From assembly GCA_001795455.1 (NCBI GenBank), contig MGPB01000008.1, positions 186,001 through 250,000 of the forward strand: a DNA stretch of 64,000 nucleotides, in the 5' to 3' direction. The first letter of the stretch is position 1, and each line of letters starts with the position of its first letter. Source of the DNA: Curvibacter sp. GWA2_63_95 (GTDB lineage: Bacteria > Pseudomonadota > Gammaproteobacteria > Burkholderiales > Burkholderiaceae_C). The notes beneath the pieces were generated by a model. The model did not search any database. It had not been told where the DNA came from and saw only the letters and a list, made by a program, of their open reading frames with translations. Both the position numbers and the translations under genes were made by a program. Shown piece after piece: positions 32,121 to 40,874 of the stretch.

Positions 32121-32179
32121 ATTGCTATGACTTTTGTAGCTGCTCCCGCATATCTATCAAGCGCCAGTGCCACTTTTGA
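32121..32179 (+). repeat. Family A dispersed repeat, copy 4, overlapping the hisD start
   Basis: ATTGCTATGACTTTTGTAG then CTGCTCCCGCATATCTATCA and AGCGCCAGTGCCACTTTT aligns with the family A pattern across its full length. The hisD ATG lies in the GCTATGA part, so the repeat encodes the start and about the first 17 codons of HisD. Confidence 0.65.
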
Positions 32180-33443
32180 TGCTGACTTCAAGGCACGTCT
32201 GCACTGGTCTGCCGATACCGATGCGGCCATCGAGCAGCGCGTGGCCGACATCCTGGCCGATGTGCAGGCCCGCGGCGATGTGGCCGTGCTGGAGTACACG
32301 GCGCGCTTTGATGGCCTGACAGCGACCGACATGCCGTCGCTGGAGCTGACCCAGGCCGAGCTGAAAGCCGCGTTCGACAGTATTCCCGCAGACCAGCGCA
32401 CCGCCCTGGAAGCCGCTGCCAAACGTGTGCGCAGCTACCACGAGGCGCAAAAGAAAGCCTCCGGTGAGAGCTGGAGTTACCGCGACGAAGACGGCACGCT
32501 CTTGGGTCAGAAGGTCACCCCGCTGGACCGCGTGGGCATCTACGTGCCCGGCGGCAAGGCGGCCTACCCAAGCAGCGTGTTGATGAACGCTATCCCTGCG
32601 CATGTGGCCGGTGTGGGCGAAATCATCATGGTGGTGCCCACCCCCAAGGGCGAGAAGAATGCTTTGGTGCTGGCCGCCGCCTACGTGGCTGGGGTCACGC
32701 GCGCGTTCACCATCGGCGGTGCGCAGGCCGTGGCCGCGCTAGCCTATGGCACGCAGAGCATTCCCGCCGTGCACAAGATCACCGGCCCCGGCAACGCTTA
32801 CGTGGCCGCCGCCAAACGCCGCGTGTTTGGTACTGTGGGCATCGACATGATTGCCGGCCCCAGCGAAATCCTGGTGCTGGCCGACGGCACGACGCCGCCC
32901 GACTGGGTGGCCATGGACTTGTTCAGCCAGGCCGAACACGACGAATTGGCGCAGAGCATTTTGTTGTGCCCCGACGCGGCCTACATCGCCCAAGTGCAAG
33001 AGAGCATCAACCGTTTGTTGAACGAGATGCCGCGGGCCGAGATCATTGCCAAGAGCCTCACCGGCCGCGGTGCGCTGATCCATACGCGTAGCATGGAAGA
33101 AGCCTGTGAGATCAGCAACCGCATTGCGCCCGAGCACCTGGAAGTCTCCAGCAACGCCCCGCATAAGTGGGAGCCGTTGCTCAAGCACGCTGGTGCCATC
33201 TTCCTGGGCGCCTATACGTCTGAGAGCCTGGGCGACTACTGCGCTGGCCCCAACCACGTGTTGCCCACCAGCGGCACCGCGCGTTTCAGCAGTCCGCTGG
33301 GGGTGTACGACTTCCAGAAGCGCAGCAGCCTCATCGAGGTGAGCGAGCAGGGTGCGCAGGCGCTGGGACAGATTGCCAGCGTGCTGGCGCATGGCGAAGG
33401 CCTGCAAGCCCACGCGCGTGCGGCGGAAATGCGATTGAAGTAA
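32127..33443 (+). CDS. hisD: Histidinol dehydrogenase
   Basis: Zn-dependent NAD enzyme that oxidises histidinol to histidine in two steps. The 438-aa product has the signature [23 protein letters not shown], the NAD-side motif [31 protein letters not shown], the metal/catalytic residues in [13 protein letters not shown] and the C-terminal [17 protein letters not shown]. The N-terminal residues [17 protein letters not shown] are read from a family A repeat. The next in-frame start would remove this peptide but leave the conserved [15 protein letters not shown] region. Confidence 0.97.
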   Translation: MTFVAAPAYLSSASATFDADFKARLHWSADTDAAIEQRVADILADVQARGDVAVLEYTARFDGLTATDMPSLELTQAELKAAFDSIPADQRTALEAAAKRVRSYHEAQKKASGESWSYRDEDGTLLGQKVTPLDRVGIYVPGGKAAYPSSVLMNAIPAHVAGVGEIIMVVPTPKGEKNALVLAAAYVAGVTRAFTIGGAQAVAALAYGTQSIPAVHKITGPGNAYVAAAKRRVFGTVGIDMIAGPSEILVLADGTTPPDWVAMDLFSQAEHDELAQSILLCPDAAYIAQVQESINRLLNEMPRAEIIAKSLTGRGALIHTRSMEEACEISNRIAPEHLEVSSNAPHKWEPLLKHAGAIFLGAYTSESLGDYCAGPNHVLPTSGTARFSSPLGVYDFQKRSSLIEVSEQGAQALGQIASVLAHGEGLQAHARAAEMRLK

Positions 33444-33472
33444 GAATGGGGGCATCAGGACGACCAAGCCCT

Positions 33473-33856
33473 ATGCGCCCAACACTTCACACCCCCCACA
33501 TCCTCTCCACGCTGCGGGACGCGGCTGCCCTGTTTGCCCTGTGTGCCGCCGTGACCTCCACGGCCCAGGCCATGACCATCCGCGAAATGCGGGCACTGGA
33601 AAAGACCGAGAAACTAGGCAGCACCTACACCGACTACTATCTGGTCGGCGTCATGGAAGGTGCCGTAGAGGCCCACAACCAGGCCGTGCGCCAAGGCGCT
33701 TCGCCAAGCATTTGCCTCAACGGCCGCAAGTTGGAGCCTCACATGGCCAAGGGGCTCTACACCACCGAACTCAAGCGCAATGCCGACGTCTACGAGGCCG
33801 ATTTTCCGGTGCAACTGGTGCTGACCAACGCGCTGACCACGGTCTACGCCTGCTAG
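33473..33856 (+). CDS. Small secreted protein, possibly Rap1a/Tai-like
   Basis: A 127-aa protein (from ATG 33473) with a cleavable signal peptide ending near TSTAQA. The mature part holds TDYYLVGVMEGAVEAHNQAV, a cysteine in SICLNGRKL, and ends LVLTNALTTVYAC. The spacing of the YxxGV segment, mid-domain cysteine and terminal AL...AC resembles the Rap1a/Tai periplasmic immunity-protein fold, but the match is by eye only. No effector gene is nearby. An alternative ATG at 33446 lies 3 bp after the hisD stop. Confidence 0.6.
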   Translation: MRPTLHTPHILSTLRDAAALFALCAAVTSTAQAMTIREMRALEKTEKLGSTYTDYYLVGVMEGAVEAHNQAVRQGASPSICLNGRKLEPHMAKGLYTTELKRNADVYEADFPVQLVLTNALTTVYAC

Positions 33857-33919
33857 AGCTTTCTACAATGCGCCGTGGGCTCCGCACGGAGCCGTTTCAC
33901 GCATCAGGGAATACACAAG

Positions 33920-34906
33920 ATGGCACTCAAAGTATTGGTAGTGGGCGGTGCGGGCTATATCGGCTCGCACATGGTCAAGCGGCTGGGGCAACTGGGGTGC
34001 ACCGTCACCACGCTGGACAACCTGAGTGCCGGCCACCGCGATGCGGTGCTCAGTGGTGAGCTGGTGCAGGGCGATATTGCCGACCGCCCCTTGCTCGACG
34101 CGCTGTTCGCCCGTGGCCAGTTTGATGTGGTGATGCATTTCGCCTCCTTCATCCAGGTGGGGGAGTCGGTCAAAGAGCCCGCCAAGTACTACGACAACAA
34201 CGTCACCAACACCCTCATCCTGCTGGACGCCATGCGTGCAGCTGGGGTTCAGCGCTTCATCTTTTCCTCCACGGCGGCCACCTTTGGCGAGCCGCAGTAT
34301 GTGCCGATCGACGAGGCCCATCCCCAGCAGCCCATCAACCCCTACGGCCGCACCAAATTCATGGTGGAACAGGTCCTGCGCGATTACGAAGTGGCCTACG
34401 GTTTGCAGTCGGTGGTGCTGCGTTACTTCAACGCCGCCGGTGCCGACCCCGAGGGCCAGCTGGGTGAGCGCCACGAACCCGAGACCCATCTCATTCCCTT
34501 GGTACTGCAAGCCGCCTCGGGGCGCCGCCCGCACATCCACGTGTTTGGCCGCGACTACGACACCCCCGATGGCACCTGCATCCGCGACTACATCCACATC
34601 CAGGACCTGTGCGAAGCGCATTGGCTGGCCATCCAGTCCCTGCTGGCGGGCCGGGGCAGCCAAGCCTACAACCTGGGCAACGGCAGTGGCTTTTCGGTAC
34701 AAGAAGTGATTGACACCGCCCGCGCCATCACCGGCCAGCCCATCCCCGTGGTGGACGGCCCCCGCCGAGCGGGAGACCCGGCCCGTCTGGTGGCCGATGC
34801 CACCCAAGCCCGTGAACGCCTGGGCTGGCAACCCCAATACGCCGATCTGGCCACCATCGTGCGCCATGCATGGCAGTGGGAGCAGAAGGTGGCAGCCTTG
34901 CACTAA
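33920..34906 (+). CDS. galE: UDP-glucose 4-epimerase
   Basis: NAD-dependent short-chain dehydrogenase that interconverts UDP-glucose and UDP-galactose for polysaccharide synthesis. The start at 33920 has AGGGAA upstream and gives 328 aa. The NAD motif is VVGGAGYIGSH (about residues 7-17), the catalytic Ser/Tyr/Lys are in FSSTAATFG and YGRTKFMVEQ, and the C-terminal CIRDYIHIQDLCEAHW motif is clear. It splits the histidine genes between hisD and hisC. Confidence 0.95.
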   Translation: MALKVLVVGGAGYIGSHMVKRLGQLGCTVTTLDNLSAGHRDAVLSGELVQGDIADRPLLDALFARGQFDVVMHFASFIQVGESVKEPAKYYDNNVTNTLILLDAMRAAGVQRFIFSSTAATFGEPQYVPIDEAHPQQPINPYGRTKFMVEQVLRDYEVAYGLQSVVLRYFNAAGADPEGQLGERHEPETHLIPLVLQAASGRRPHIHVFGRDYDTPDGTCIRDYIHIQDLCEAHWLAIQSLLAGRGSQAYNLGNGSGFSVQEVIDTARAITGQPIPVVDGPRRAGDPARLVADATQARERLGWQPQYADLATIVRHAWQWEQKVAALH

Positions 34907-34972
34907 GCCTGGGGCTCAGCGGTATCACCGCGCGGCAGCGGGGTGGCAACCGGTCCATGAGGGTTCTGAAAA

Positions 34973-35009
34973 TTTACACGAATTTCGTGCAGCACGAAAT
35001 TCGTGTAAA
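34973..35009. promoter_or_regulatory. 37-bp perfect palindromic operator upstream of vapBC
   Basis: TTTACACGAATTTCGTG and CACGAAATTCGTGTAAA are perfect 17-bp inverted arms around CAG. Each arm contains its own palindrome, CACGAA-T-TTCGTG and CACGAA-A-TTCGTG, so four half-sites are present. It ends 11 bp before the antitoxin ATG. This is the expected architecture for binding by two or more ribbon-helix-helix dimers of a type II antitoxin. Confidence 0.85.
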
Positions 35010-35020
35010 CTGGTGCCAAG

Positions 35021-35245
35021 ATGAAAAACGTCACCATCACCGTCGAGGACGCCACGCTGGAGTGGGTGCGCATCGAGGCCGCACGGCGCAACACCAGTGT
35101 GTCGCGCTTGGTAGGCGAGATGCTGACCGACAAGATGCAGCATGACGACGCCTACGCCCGTGCCCAGCGCGACTGGGTGGCCGACACCTCCTCGTTCAGT
35201 TCGGGCGGCAGGCCTTATCCGCAGCGGAGTACCCAAAATGGCTAG
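35021..35245 (+). CDS. Ribbon-helix-helix antitoxin (VapB-like)
   Basis: A 74-aa protein whose first 40 residues form a CopG/Arc-type ribbon-helix-helix: KNVTITVEDATLEWVRIEAARRNTSVSRLVGEML. The C-terminal tail (WVADTSSFSSGGRPYPQ) would wrap the toxin. It lies just after the palindromic operator and overlaps the PIN-domain gene by 8 bp. The usual model is an antitoxin that represses its own operon and neutralises the toxin. Confidence 0.87.
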   Translation: MKNVTITVEDATLEWVRIEAARRNTSVSRLVGEMLTDKMQHDDAYARAQRDWVADTSSFSSGGRPYPQRSTQNG

Positions 35246-35702
35246 TCCGCTGGATACCTCGGGTGCCGTCGTCTTTGTGGATACCAACGTGCTGTTGGCG
35301 GCCGACGATGCGTTTGATGCGGGCCAACAGTCCCGCGTGCGCGACTGGCTGCAGGCGCTGTGGGCGCGCCGCGCCGGGCGCATCAGTACGCAGGTGCTGA
35401 ATGCCTATTACGTGGGCGCCACCCAGCACTTCGCCATGCCGCAGGGGGATGCGCGAGCCAAACTGCGCCGCTACCAGCTCTGGCAACCCTGGCAGATTGA
35501 CCACCAGACGGTGGAAACCGCCTGGGGCGTGGAGGCCCGTTTTGGCCTGCCGTACTGGGATGCGCTCATCGTGGCCGCCGCCGCACAAAGTGGTGCCACC
35601 CATGTGTTGTCGCTGGACCTGCAGCATGGCCAGCAGATCGATGGCGTCACCATCCTCAGCCCTTTGCACGCCACGCCCGCCGATGTGGCGCTGGCCGACT
35701 AG
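35238..35702 (+). CDS. PIN-domain ribonuclease toxin (VapC-like)
   Basis: A 154-aa PIN-domain protein. The start at 35238 (MASPLDTSGAVVFVDTNVLL) overlaps the antitoxin stop; the track start lies inside the antitoxin gene. Acidic metal-site residues are visible in FVDTNVLLAADD and in LPYWDALIVAAAAQSGATHVLSLDLQHG, with YYVGATQHF and VETAWGVEARFG between. VapC toxins cleave tRNA or rRNA; the target here is unknown. The stop is 23 bp before hisC, so transcription from the vapBC operator region probably reads into hisC. Confidence 0.88.
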   Translation: MASPLDTSGAVVFVDTNVLLAADDAFDAGQQSRVRDWLQALWARRAGRISTQVLNAYYVGATQHFAMPQGDARAKLRRYQLWQPWQIDHQTVETAWGVEARFGLPYWDALIVAAAAQSGATHVLSLDLQHGQQIDGVTILSPLHATPADVALAD

Positions 35703-35725
35703 TTCTTCGCTTTGAAAGTCTCCGC

Positions 35726-36874
35726 ATGACGACTACCACCTCCACCGACAGCACCGTGAGTGCGCTGATCCAGCGCCGCATCCGCCAGGACGTGTTGGGC
35801 ATGCACGCCTACGCCATCCAGGACTCCAAGGGCATGGTCAAGCTCGATGCCATGGAGAACCCGCACCGCCTGCCTGTGGAGTTGCAAGAGGCATTGGGCC
35901 GCCGCCTGGGCGCGCTGGCGCTGAATCGCTACCCCGATGGCCGCGTGAACGACCTGCGCCAGGCGCTGGCCGCCTACGCGGGCATGCCCGAAGGTTTTGA
36001 CATCATGCTGGGCAATGGCTCGGATGAGCTGATCAGCCTGCTGGCCATGGCCTGCGACGTGCCGGTGGCGCCTGGCCAAGCCAAGCCCGCCATCCTGGCG
36101 CCGCTGCCGGGTTTTGTGATGTACGCCATGAGCGCGCAGTTGCAAGGGCTGGATTTTGTGGGCGTACCGCTCACGGCTGACTTTGCGCTGGACGTGCCGG
36201 CCATGGTGCAGGCCATCGCCGAGACGCAGCCCGCCATCGTCTACCTGGCCTACCCCAACAACCCCACGGCCAACTTGTGGGCCGAGGCCGATATGGTGCA
36301 GGTGGTGGCTGCGGCCCGGGCCGCGGGCAGCATTGTGGCCATTGACGAGGCCTACCAGCCGTTTTCCAGCCGCACCTATCTGGATGTGATCCGCGCAAAC
36401 CCGGCTGCCAACGCCCATGTGCTGCTGATGCGCACCATGAGCAAGTTCGGCCTGGCCGGTGTGCGCATTGGCTACATGGTGGGCCCCCAGGCACTCATCG
36501 CCCAGGTGGACAAGGTACGCCCGCCCTACAACATCAGCGTACTGAATTACGAGTGCGCACTGTTTGCGCTGGAGCACCAGGAGGCTTTTGGGCGCCAAGC
36601 CCGCGACATCTGTGCGCAGCGCGCTACGCTTTTGGGCGCATTGCGGGCGCTGCCCGGCGTCAAGGCCTGGGACAGCGATGCCAATATGGTGCTGGTGCGC
36701 TTTGCCGGGGAGGGCGATCCTGCGCAAAAAGTGTTCGATGGCCTGAAAGCGCGCGGCGTTCTGGTCAAGAACGTTTCTAAAATGCACCCATTGCTGGCCC
36801 ACTGCTTGCGGCTGACCGTCGGCACCGCCGAGGAAAACACCCAATTGCTGAAGGCCTTGCAGGAAATCTTATGA
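35726..36874 (+). CDS. hisC: Histidinol-phosphate aminotransferase
   Basis: PLP aminotransferase that converts imidazole-acetol phosphate to histidinol phosphate. The 382-aa product has [12 protein letters not shown], the PLP-phosphate loop [32 protein letters not shown] and the PLP lysine in [17 protein letters not shown]. It overlaps hisB by 4 bp and follows vapC closely. Confidence 0.97.
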   Translation: MTTTTSTDSTVSALIQRRIRQDVLGMHAYAIQDSKGMVKLDAMENPHRLPVELQEALGRRLGALALNRYPDGRVNDLRQALAAYAGMPEGFDIMLGNGSDELISLLAMACDVPVAPGQAKPAILAPLPGFVMYAMSAQLQGLDFVGVPLTADFALDVPAMVQAIAETQPAIVYLAYPNNPTANLWAEADMVQVVAAARAAGSIVAIDEAYQPFSSRTYLDVIRANPAANAHVLLMRTMSKFGLAGVRIGYMVGPQALIAQVDKVRPPYNISVLNYECALFALEHQEAFGRQARDICAQRATLLGALRALPGVKAWDSDANMVLVRFAGEGDPAQKVFDGLKARGVLVKNVSKMHPLLAHCLRLTVGTAEENTQLLKALQEIL

Positions 36875-37503
36875 GTACCAACTACCCTTTGACCGAAGTG
36901 CCCGCCGTGGCCGCCCCCCGCATTGCCGAAGTCTCGCGCAACACCGCCGAGACCAAGATCCGCGTGCGTGTGAACCTGGATGGCACCGGCCAGGCCCATC
37001 TGCGCACCGGCATCGGCTTCTTCGACCACATGCTCGACCAGATCGCCCGCCACGGCCTGATCGACCTGGAGATCGAAGCCGACGGTGACCTGCACATCGA
37101 CGGCCACCACACGGTGGAAGACGTGGGCATCACGCTGGGCCAGGCCTTCCACCAGGCCGTGGGCGACAAGAAGGGCATTCGCCGCTACGGCCATGCCTAC
37201 GTGCCGCTGGACGAGGCCCTGAGCCGCGTGGTGATCGACTTCTCGGGGCGCCCCGGTCTGGAACTCAACGTGCCCTTCAAGAGCGGCATGATCGGTGCGT
37301 TTGACACCCAACTCACCCACGAGTTCTTCCAGGGCTTTGTGAACCACGCCTTTGTAACGCTGCACATCGACAACCTGAAAGGCGAAAACGCGCACCACCA
37401 GGCCGAGACCGTGTTCAAGGCCTTTGCCCGCGCGCTGCGCGCCGCGGTGGAGCTGGACCCACGCGCGCTGGGGGTGATTCCCTCCACCAAGGGTTCGCTC
37501 TAA
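36871..37503 (+). CDS. hisB: Imidazoleglycerol-phosphate dehydratase
   Basis: Mn-dependent dehydratase for the sixth step of histidine synthesis. The 210-aa monofunctional form lacks the phosphatase domain found in E. coli HisB. Metal-binding signatures are [13 protein letters not shown] and [11 protein letters not shown], with the later [15 protein letters not shown] and [20 protein letters not shown]. Because no phosphatase domain is fused, histidinol-phosphate phosphatase must be encoded elsewhere. Confidence 0.97.
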   Translation: MSTNYPLTEVPAVAAPRIAEVSRNTAETKIRVRVNLDGTGQAHLRTGIGFFDHMLDQIARHGLIDLEIEADGDLHIDGHHTVEDVGITLGQAFHQAVGDKKGIRRYGHAYVPLDEALSRVVIDFSGRPGLELNVPFKSGMIGAFDTQLTHEFFQGFVNHAFVTLHIDNLKGENAHHQAETVFKAFARALRAAVELDPRALGVIPSTKGSL

Positions 37504-37512
37504 AATTTAAGT

Positions 37513-37568
37513 CAAATGCGCCTCTAGCCCACGTGGAATATGCGCAAGCAGCTATTAAAACCGTAGCA
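37513..37568 (-). repeat. Family A dispersed repeat, copy 5
   Basis: CGCCTCTAGCCCACGTGG then AATATGCGCAAGCAGCTATT and AAAACCGTAGCA is a reverse-oriented family A copy. It fills most of the hisB-hisH gap and ends 13 bp before the hisH ATG. Confidence 0.8.
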
Positions 37569-37581
37569 TGAAGAAAGCAGC

Positions 37582-38241
37582 ATGAAAAAGGTCGCGGTCG
37601 TTGATTACGGCATGGGAAACCTGCGTTCCGTCACCCAGGCGGTGATGCATGTGGCCGCCGATGCGGGCGTGGAGGTGGTCTGGGCCCGCACCGCGCAAGA
37701 GGTGATGGACGCCGAACGCGTGGTACTGCCGGGCCAGGGCGCCATGCGCGACTGCATGCGCGAGCTGCACGACTCCGGCATGTTCGACGCCGTGATGCAC
37801 GCTGCCGCGCACAAGCCGCTGATGGGCGTGTGTGTGGGCATGCAGATGCTGCTGGACCACAGCGACGAGCAGAACACCGCCAGCCTGGGCCTGATTCCTG
37901 GCAAAGTGGTCAAGTTTGAACTGGCGGGGCAAACCCAGCCCGACGGCAGCCGCTACAAAGTCCCCCAAATGGGCTGGAACCAGGTCTGGCAAACCAGCCA
38001 CGGGGGTGTGCCGCGCCACCCCGTCTGGGGCGAGGTGCCGGACGGCAGCTACTTCTACTTTGTACACAGCTACTACGCCCAACCGTCTGATGCGCGCCAC
38101 AGCGTAGGCGAGACGGACTACGGCCAGCGCTTCTCGGCGGCCATTGCACGCGATAATATTTTCGCCACCCAGTTCCACCCCGAAAAAAGCGCCGAGCACG
38201 GTTTGTCCCTCTACCGCAACTTCCTGCACTGGAATCCCTGA
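37582..38241 (+). CDS. hisH: Imidazole glycerol phosphate synthase, glutaminase subunit HisH
   Basis: Class I glutamine amidotransferase that supplies ammonia to HisF. The 219-aa product has the N-terminal [12 protein letters not shown], the oxyanion and nucleophile segments [12 protein letters not shown] and [14 protein letters not shown] (catalytic Cys near residue 82), and the His-Glu dyad in [15 protein letters not shown]. Start ATG 37582 follows a weak AGAAAG site; the ATG at 37568 is out of frame. Confidence 0.97.
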   Translation: MKKVAVVDYGMGNLRSVTQAVMHVAADAGVEVVWARTAQEVMDAERVVLPGQGAMRDCMRELHDSGMFDAVMHAAAHKPLMGVCVGMQMLLDHSDEQNTASLGLIPGKVVKFELAGQTQPDGSRYKVPQMGWNQVWQTSHGGVPRHPVWGEVPDGSYFYFVHSYYAQPSDARHSVGETDYGQRFSAAIARDNIFATQFHPEKSAEHGLSLYRNFLHWNP

Positions 38242-38309
38242 ATCTTTATCCTTGCCGCACCTCTGCATCTGGCAACGCGACTCTCTTTTTCCTCCAACCC
38301 TGAAGCACC

Positions 38310-39050
38310 ATGCTTTTAATTCCTGCGATTGACCTCAAAGACGGCCACTGTGTACGCCTCAAACAAGGCGATATGGACCAATCCACCACGTTTGGCGAAG
38401 ACCCCGCGGTCATGGCCCGCAGCTGGGTGGACAAGGGCGCACGGCGCCTGCACCTGGTCGATCTGAACGGTGCCTTTGCCGGCCATCCCAAAAACGAGAT
38501 GGCGATCCGCAAGATCCTCAAGGAAGTGGGCAACGAGATTGACGTGCAGCTGGGCGGCGGCATCCGCGACCTGGACACGATTGAGCGCTACCTGGACGCC
38601 GGCCTGCGCTACGTCATCATCGGTACCGCCGCGGTCAAGAACCCCGGCTTCCTGCAAGATGCCTGCACCGCCTTTGGCGGCCACATCATCGTGGGCCTGG
38701 ACGCGCGCGATGGCAAAGTCGCCACCGACGGCTGGAGCAAGCTCACCCGCCACGACGTGGTGGACCTGGGCAAGAAGTTTGAGGACTATGGCGTCGAAGG
38801 CATCATCTACACCGACATCGGCCGCGACGGCATGCTCTCGGGCATCAACATCGACGCCACCGTCAAGCTGGCCCAAGCCCTGACCATTCCCGTGATTGCG
38901 TCGGGTGGCCTGTCCAACATGGCCGACATCGAAGCCCTGTGCGCGGTGGAAGACGAAGGCGTGGAAGGTGTGATCTGCGGCCGCGCCATCTACAGCGGCG
39001 ACCTGGACTTCGCCAAGGCGCAAGAGCGCGCGGATGAGCTGAATGGTTGA
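38310..39050 (+). CDS. hisA: ProFAR isomerase HisA
   Basis: Isomerises ProFAR to PRFAR on a (beta-alpha)8 barrel. The 246-aa product has the first catalytic aspartate in [19 protein letters not shown], the phosphate loops VQLGGGIRD and [13 protein letters not shown], and the second catalytic aspartate in [14 protein letters not shown]. It follows hisH after 68 bp and precedes hisF, as usual. Confidence 0.97.
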   Translation: MLLIPAIDLKDGHCVRLKQGDMDQSTTFGEDPAVMARSWVDKGARRLHLVDLNGAFAGHPKNEMAIRKILKEVGNEIDVQLGGGIRDLDTIERYLDAGLRYVIIGTAAVKNPGFLQDACTAFGGHIIVGLDARDGKVATDGWSKLTRHDVVDLGKKFEDYGVEGIIYTDIGRDGMLSGINIDATVKLAQALTIPVIASGGLSNMADIEALCAVEDEGVEGVICGRAIYSGDLDFAKAQERADELNG

Positions 39051-39054
39051 TAGG

Positions 39055-39137
39055 TTTTGCCGCCGGGCCGCCCCAAGGCAAAACGCGGCCCCCTTGGGGG
39101 GCAGGAAGCTACACGCAGTGAGCGACCGTGGGGGCGC
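39055..39137 (+). repeat. Family B dispersed repeat, copy 1
   Basis: GGTTTTGCCGCCGGGCCGCC then CCAAGGCAAAACGCGGCC, CCCTTGGGGGGCA and a tail GCAGTGAGCGACCGTGGGGG matches the reverse complement of 41645-41729. The shared cores are GGGCCGCCCCAAGG and GGGGGGCA. The copy fills the hisA-hisF gap, and its GTGGGGG end is the only visible ribosome-binding sequence for hisF. Confidence 0.75.
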
Positions 39138-39917
39138 ATGTTAGCCAAACGCATCATTCCTTGCCTGGACGTGACCGGTGGTCGCGTCGTGAAGGGTGTC
39201 AATTTCGTAGAGCTGCGCGACGCAGGTGACCCGGTGGAAATTGCCGCCCGTTACAACGACCAGGGCGCCGACGAACTCACTTTTCTCGACATCACCGCCA
39301 CCAGCGATGGGCGCGACCTGATCCTGCACATCATCGAAGCCGTGGCCAGCCAGGTCTTCATCCCGCTGACCGTGGGTGGCGGTGTGCGCGTCGTGGAAGA
39401 CGTGCGCCGCCTGCTCAATGCGGGTGCCGACAAGGTGAGTTTCAACTCGGCAGCATTGGCCAATCCGCAGGTGATTGAAGACGCCTCCATGAAGTACGGT
39501 TCGCAGGCCATCGTGGTGGCCATCGACGCCAAGCGCCGCTCCGACGCAGACGCCGCCATCCGCGGTGCCGGTTGGGACGTCTACAGCCACGGTGGCCGCA
39601 AAAACACCGGCTTGGACGCCGTGGCCTGGGCCACCGAGATGGCGCGCCGTGGGGCTGGCGAGATTTTGCTCACCAGCATGGACCGCGACGGCACCAAGAG
39701 CGGCTTTGACCTGGCGCTGACCCGGGCTGTGGCCGACGCCATCAGCGTGCCGGTCATCGCGTCTGGCGGCGTGGGCAATCTGGACCACCTGGCCGACGGC
39801 GTGCAGCAGGGTGGGGCGGACGCGGTGCTGGCCGCCAGCATCTTCCACTACGGTGAGTACACCGTGGGCCAGGCCAAGGCGCGTATGGCCGAGCGCGGCA
39901 TTCCTGTCAGAATTTAA
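39138..39917 (+). CDS. hisF: Imidazole glycerol phosphate synthase, cyclase subunit HisF
   Basis: Makes imidazole-glycerol phosphate and AICAR from PRFAR with ammonia from HisH. The start at 39138 ([20 protein letters not shown]) gives 259 aa, the family length; the track start at 39057 lies in a family B repeat. Catalytic aspartates are in PCLDVTGG (D11) and [13 protein letters not shown], and phosphate loops in [13 protein letters not shown] and [13 protein letters not shown]. Confidence 0.97.
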   Translation: MLAKRIIPCLDVTGGRVVKGVNFVELRDAGDPVEIAARYNDQGADELTFLDITATSDGRDLILHIIEAVASQVFIPLTVGGGVRVVEDVRRLLNAGADKVSFNSAALANPQVIEDASMKYGSQAIVVAIDAKRRSDADAAIRGAGWDVYSHGGRKNTGLDAVAWATEMARRGAGEILLTSMDRDGTKSGFDLALTRAVADAISVPVIASGGVGNLDHLADGVQQGGADAVLAASIFHYGEYTVGQAKARMAERGIPVRI

Positions 39918-39920
39918 GCC

Positions 39921-39977
39921 TTTTGGGTCTCTAGCCCTTATCAATGCTGCGCGAGCAGCTATAAATTAAATAGCAAA
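39921..39977 (-). repeat. Family A dispersed repeat, copy 6
   Basis: TCTCTAGCCCTTATCAATGC then TGCGCGAGCAGCTATAAATT and AAATAGCAAATGG is a full reverse-oriented family A copy. Its end AGCAAATGG contains the hisI ATG, so the whole hisF-hisI gap and the hisI translation start region lie in the repeat. Confidence 0.85.
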
Positions 39978-40390
39978 TGGAACCCACCCCCACCCCGCCC
40001 GTGAGCTGGCTCAAACACATCCGCTGGGACTCCAAGGGCCTGGTGCCGGTGATTGCGCAGGAGCAGGGCACCAACGACGTGTTGATGTTTGCCTGGATGA
40101 ACCGCGAAGCCCTGCAAAAGACCGTGGAGCTGGGCCGGGCTGTGTACTTCAGCCGTTCGCGCGACAAGCTTTGGTACAAGGGTGAAGAGTCTGGCCACGT
40201 GCAAACCGTGCACGAAATCCGCATGGACTGCGACAGCGATGTGATTTTGCTCAAGGTGACCCAGCTGGGCCACGAGCCGGGCATCGCCTGCCACACGGGC
40301 CGTCACAGCTGTTTCTTCAGCGTGCTGGAGAATGGCGTGTGGAAATCGGTAGACCCGGTCTTGAAAGACCCCGAATCCATCTATAAATAA
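39977..40390 (+). CDS. hisI: Phosphoribosyl-AMP cyclohydrolase
   Basis: Opens the purine ring of phosphoribosyl-AMP, the third step of the pathway. The 137-aa product has [30 protein letters not shown] and [18 protein letters not shown]. Mg-binding residues are in [13 protein letters not shown] and Zn-binding cysteines in [10 protein letters not shown]. It is a separate gene from hisE, as in most betaproteobacteria. The ATG lies at the end of a family A repeat with no clear Shine-Dalgarno sequence. Confidence 0.96.
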   Translation: MEPTPTPPVSWLKHIRWDSKGLVPVIAQEQGTNDVLMFAWMNREALQKTVELGRAVYFSRSRDKLWYKGEESGHVQTVHEIRMDCDSDVILLKVTQLGHEPGIACHTGRHSCFFSVLENGVWKSVDPVLKDPESIYK

Positions 40391-40392
40391 TA

Positions 40393-40428
40393 TTTTGCGG
40401 GACAGATCCTTCGCGTTGTCTCCAACTA
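40393..40428. repeat. Family C hairpin repeat, degenerate copy 3
   Basis: TTGCGGGACAGATCCTTCGC then GTTGTCTCCAACT is a decayed form of the GGGACAGA...TCTGTCCCCAACT unit found at 40435-40472. The left motif is intact and the right motif is altered. Confidence 0.65.
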
Positions 40429-40434
40429 ACCCCT

Positions 40435-40472
40435 AACCTTGCGGGACAGATCTTTGGCTCTGTCCCCAACTG
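40435..40472. repeat. Family C hairpin repeat, copy 2
   Basis: GGGACAGA (40443-40450) and TCTGTCCC (40459-40466) are perfect 8-bp arms with loop TCTTTGGC. The flanks ACCTTGC and CCAACTGA are identical to those of the gltB-gltD copy. It ends 6 bp before the hisE ATG. Confidence 0.8.
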
Positions 40473-40478
40473 ATCAAG

Positions 40479-40862
40479 ATGTCCATCTCCCAAGACTCCC
40501 TGGCCGCTCTGGCTGCCGTGATTGAAAGCCGCAAGGTCGCCAACGGCGGCAACCCGGACGCAAGCTATGTGTCCCGCCTGCTGCACAAGGGGCCCGACGC
40601 ATTTTTGAAGAAAATTGGCGAGGAAGCCACCGAGGTGGTGATGGCCGCCAAAGATGCCGACCATGGTGGTGAGGCCAGCAAAATCGTCTACGAAATGGCC
40701 GATCTCTGGTTCCACTGCATGGTGGCGCTGTCGCACTACGGTCTGTCACCCGCCGATGTGATTGCCGAGTTGGAGCGCCGCGTGGGCACCAGTGGCCTGG
40801 AAGAAAAAGCCCTGCGCAAAGTGCTTGCGCGCGAGGCCGAGCCCAAAGCCGATTCCCACTGA
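40479..40862 (+). CDS. hisE: Phosphoribosyl-ATP pyrophosphatase
   Basis: Hydrolyses phosphoribosyl-ATP to phosphoribosyl-AMP, the second step of histidine synthesis. The 127-aa all-helical MazG-like product has [31 protein letters not shown], with the metal-binding EExxE-type glutamates, and [22 protein letters not shown]. It is the last his gene here. Its start region abuts a family C hairpin. Confidence 0.96.
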   Translation: MSISQDSLAALAAVIESRKVANGGNPDASYVSRLLHKGPDAFLKKIGEEATEVVMAAKDADHGGEASKIVYEMADLWFHCMVALSHYGLSPADVIAELERRVGTSGLEEKALRKVLAREAEPKADSH

Positions 40863-40874
40863 AAAGGAGTGCGT

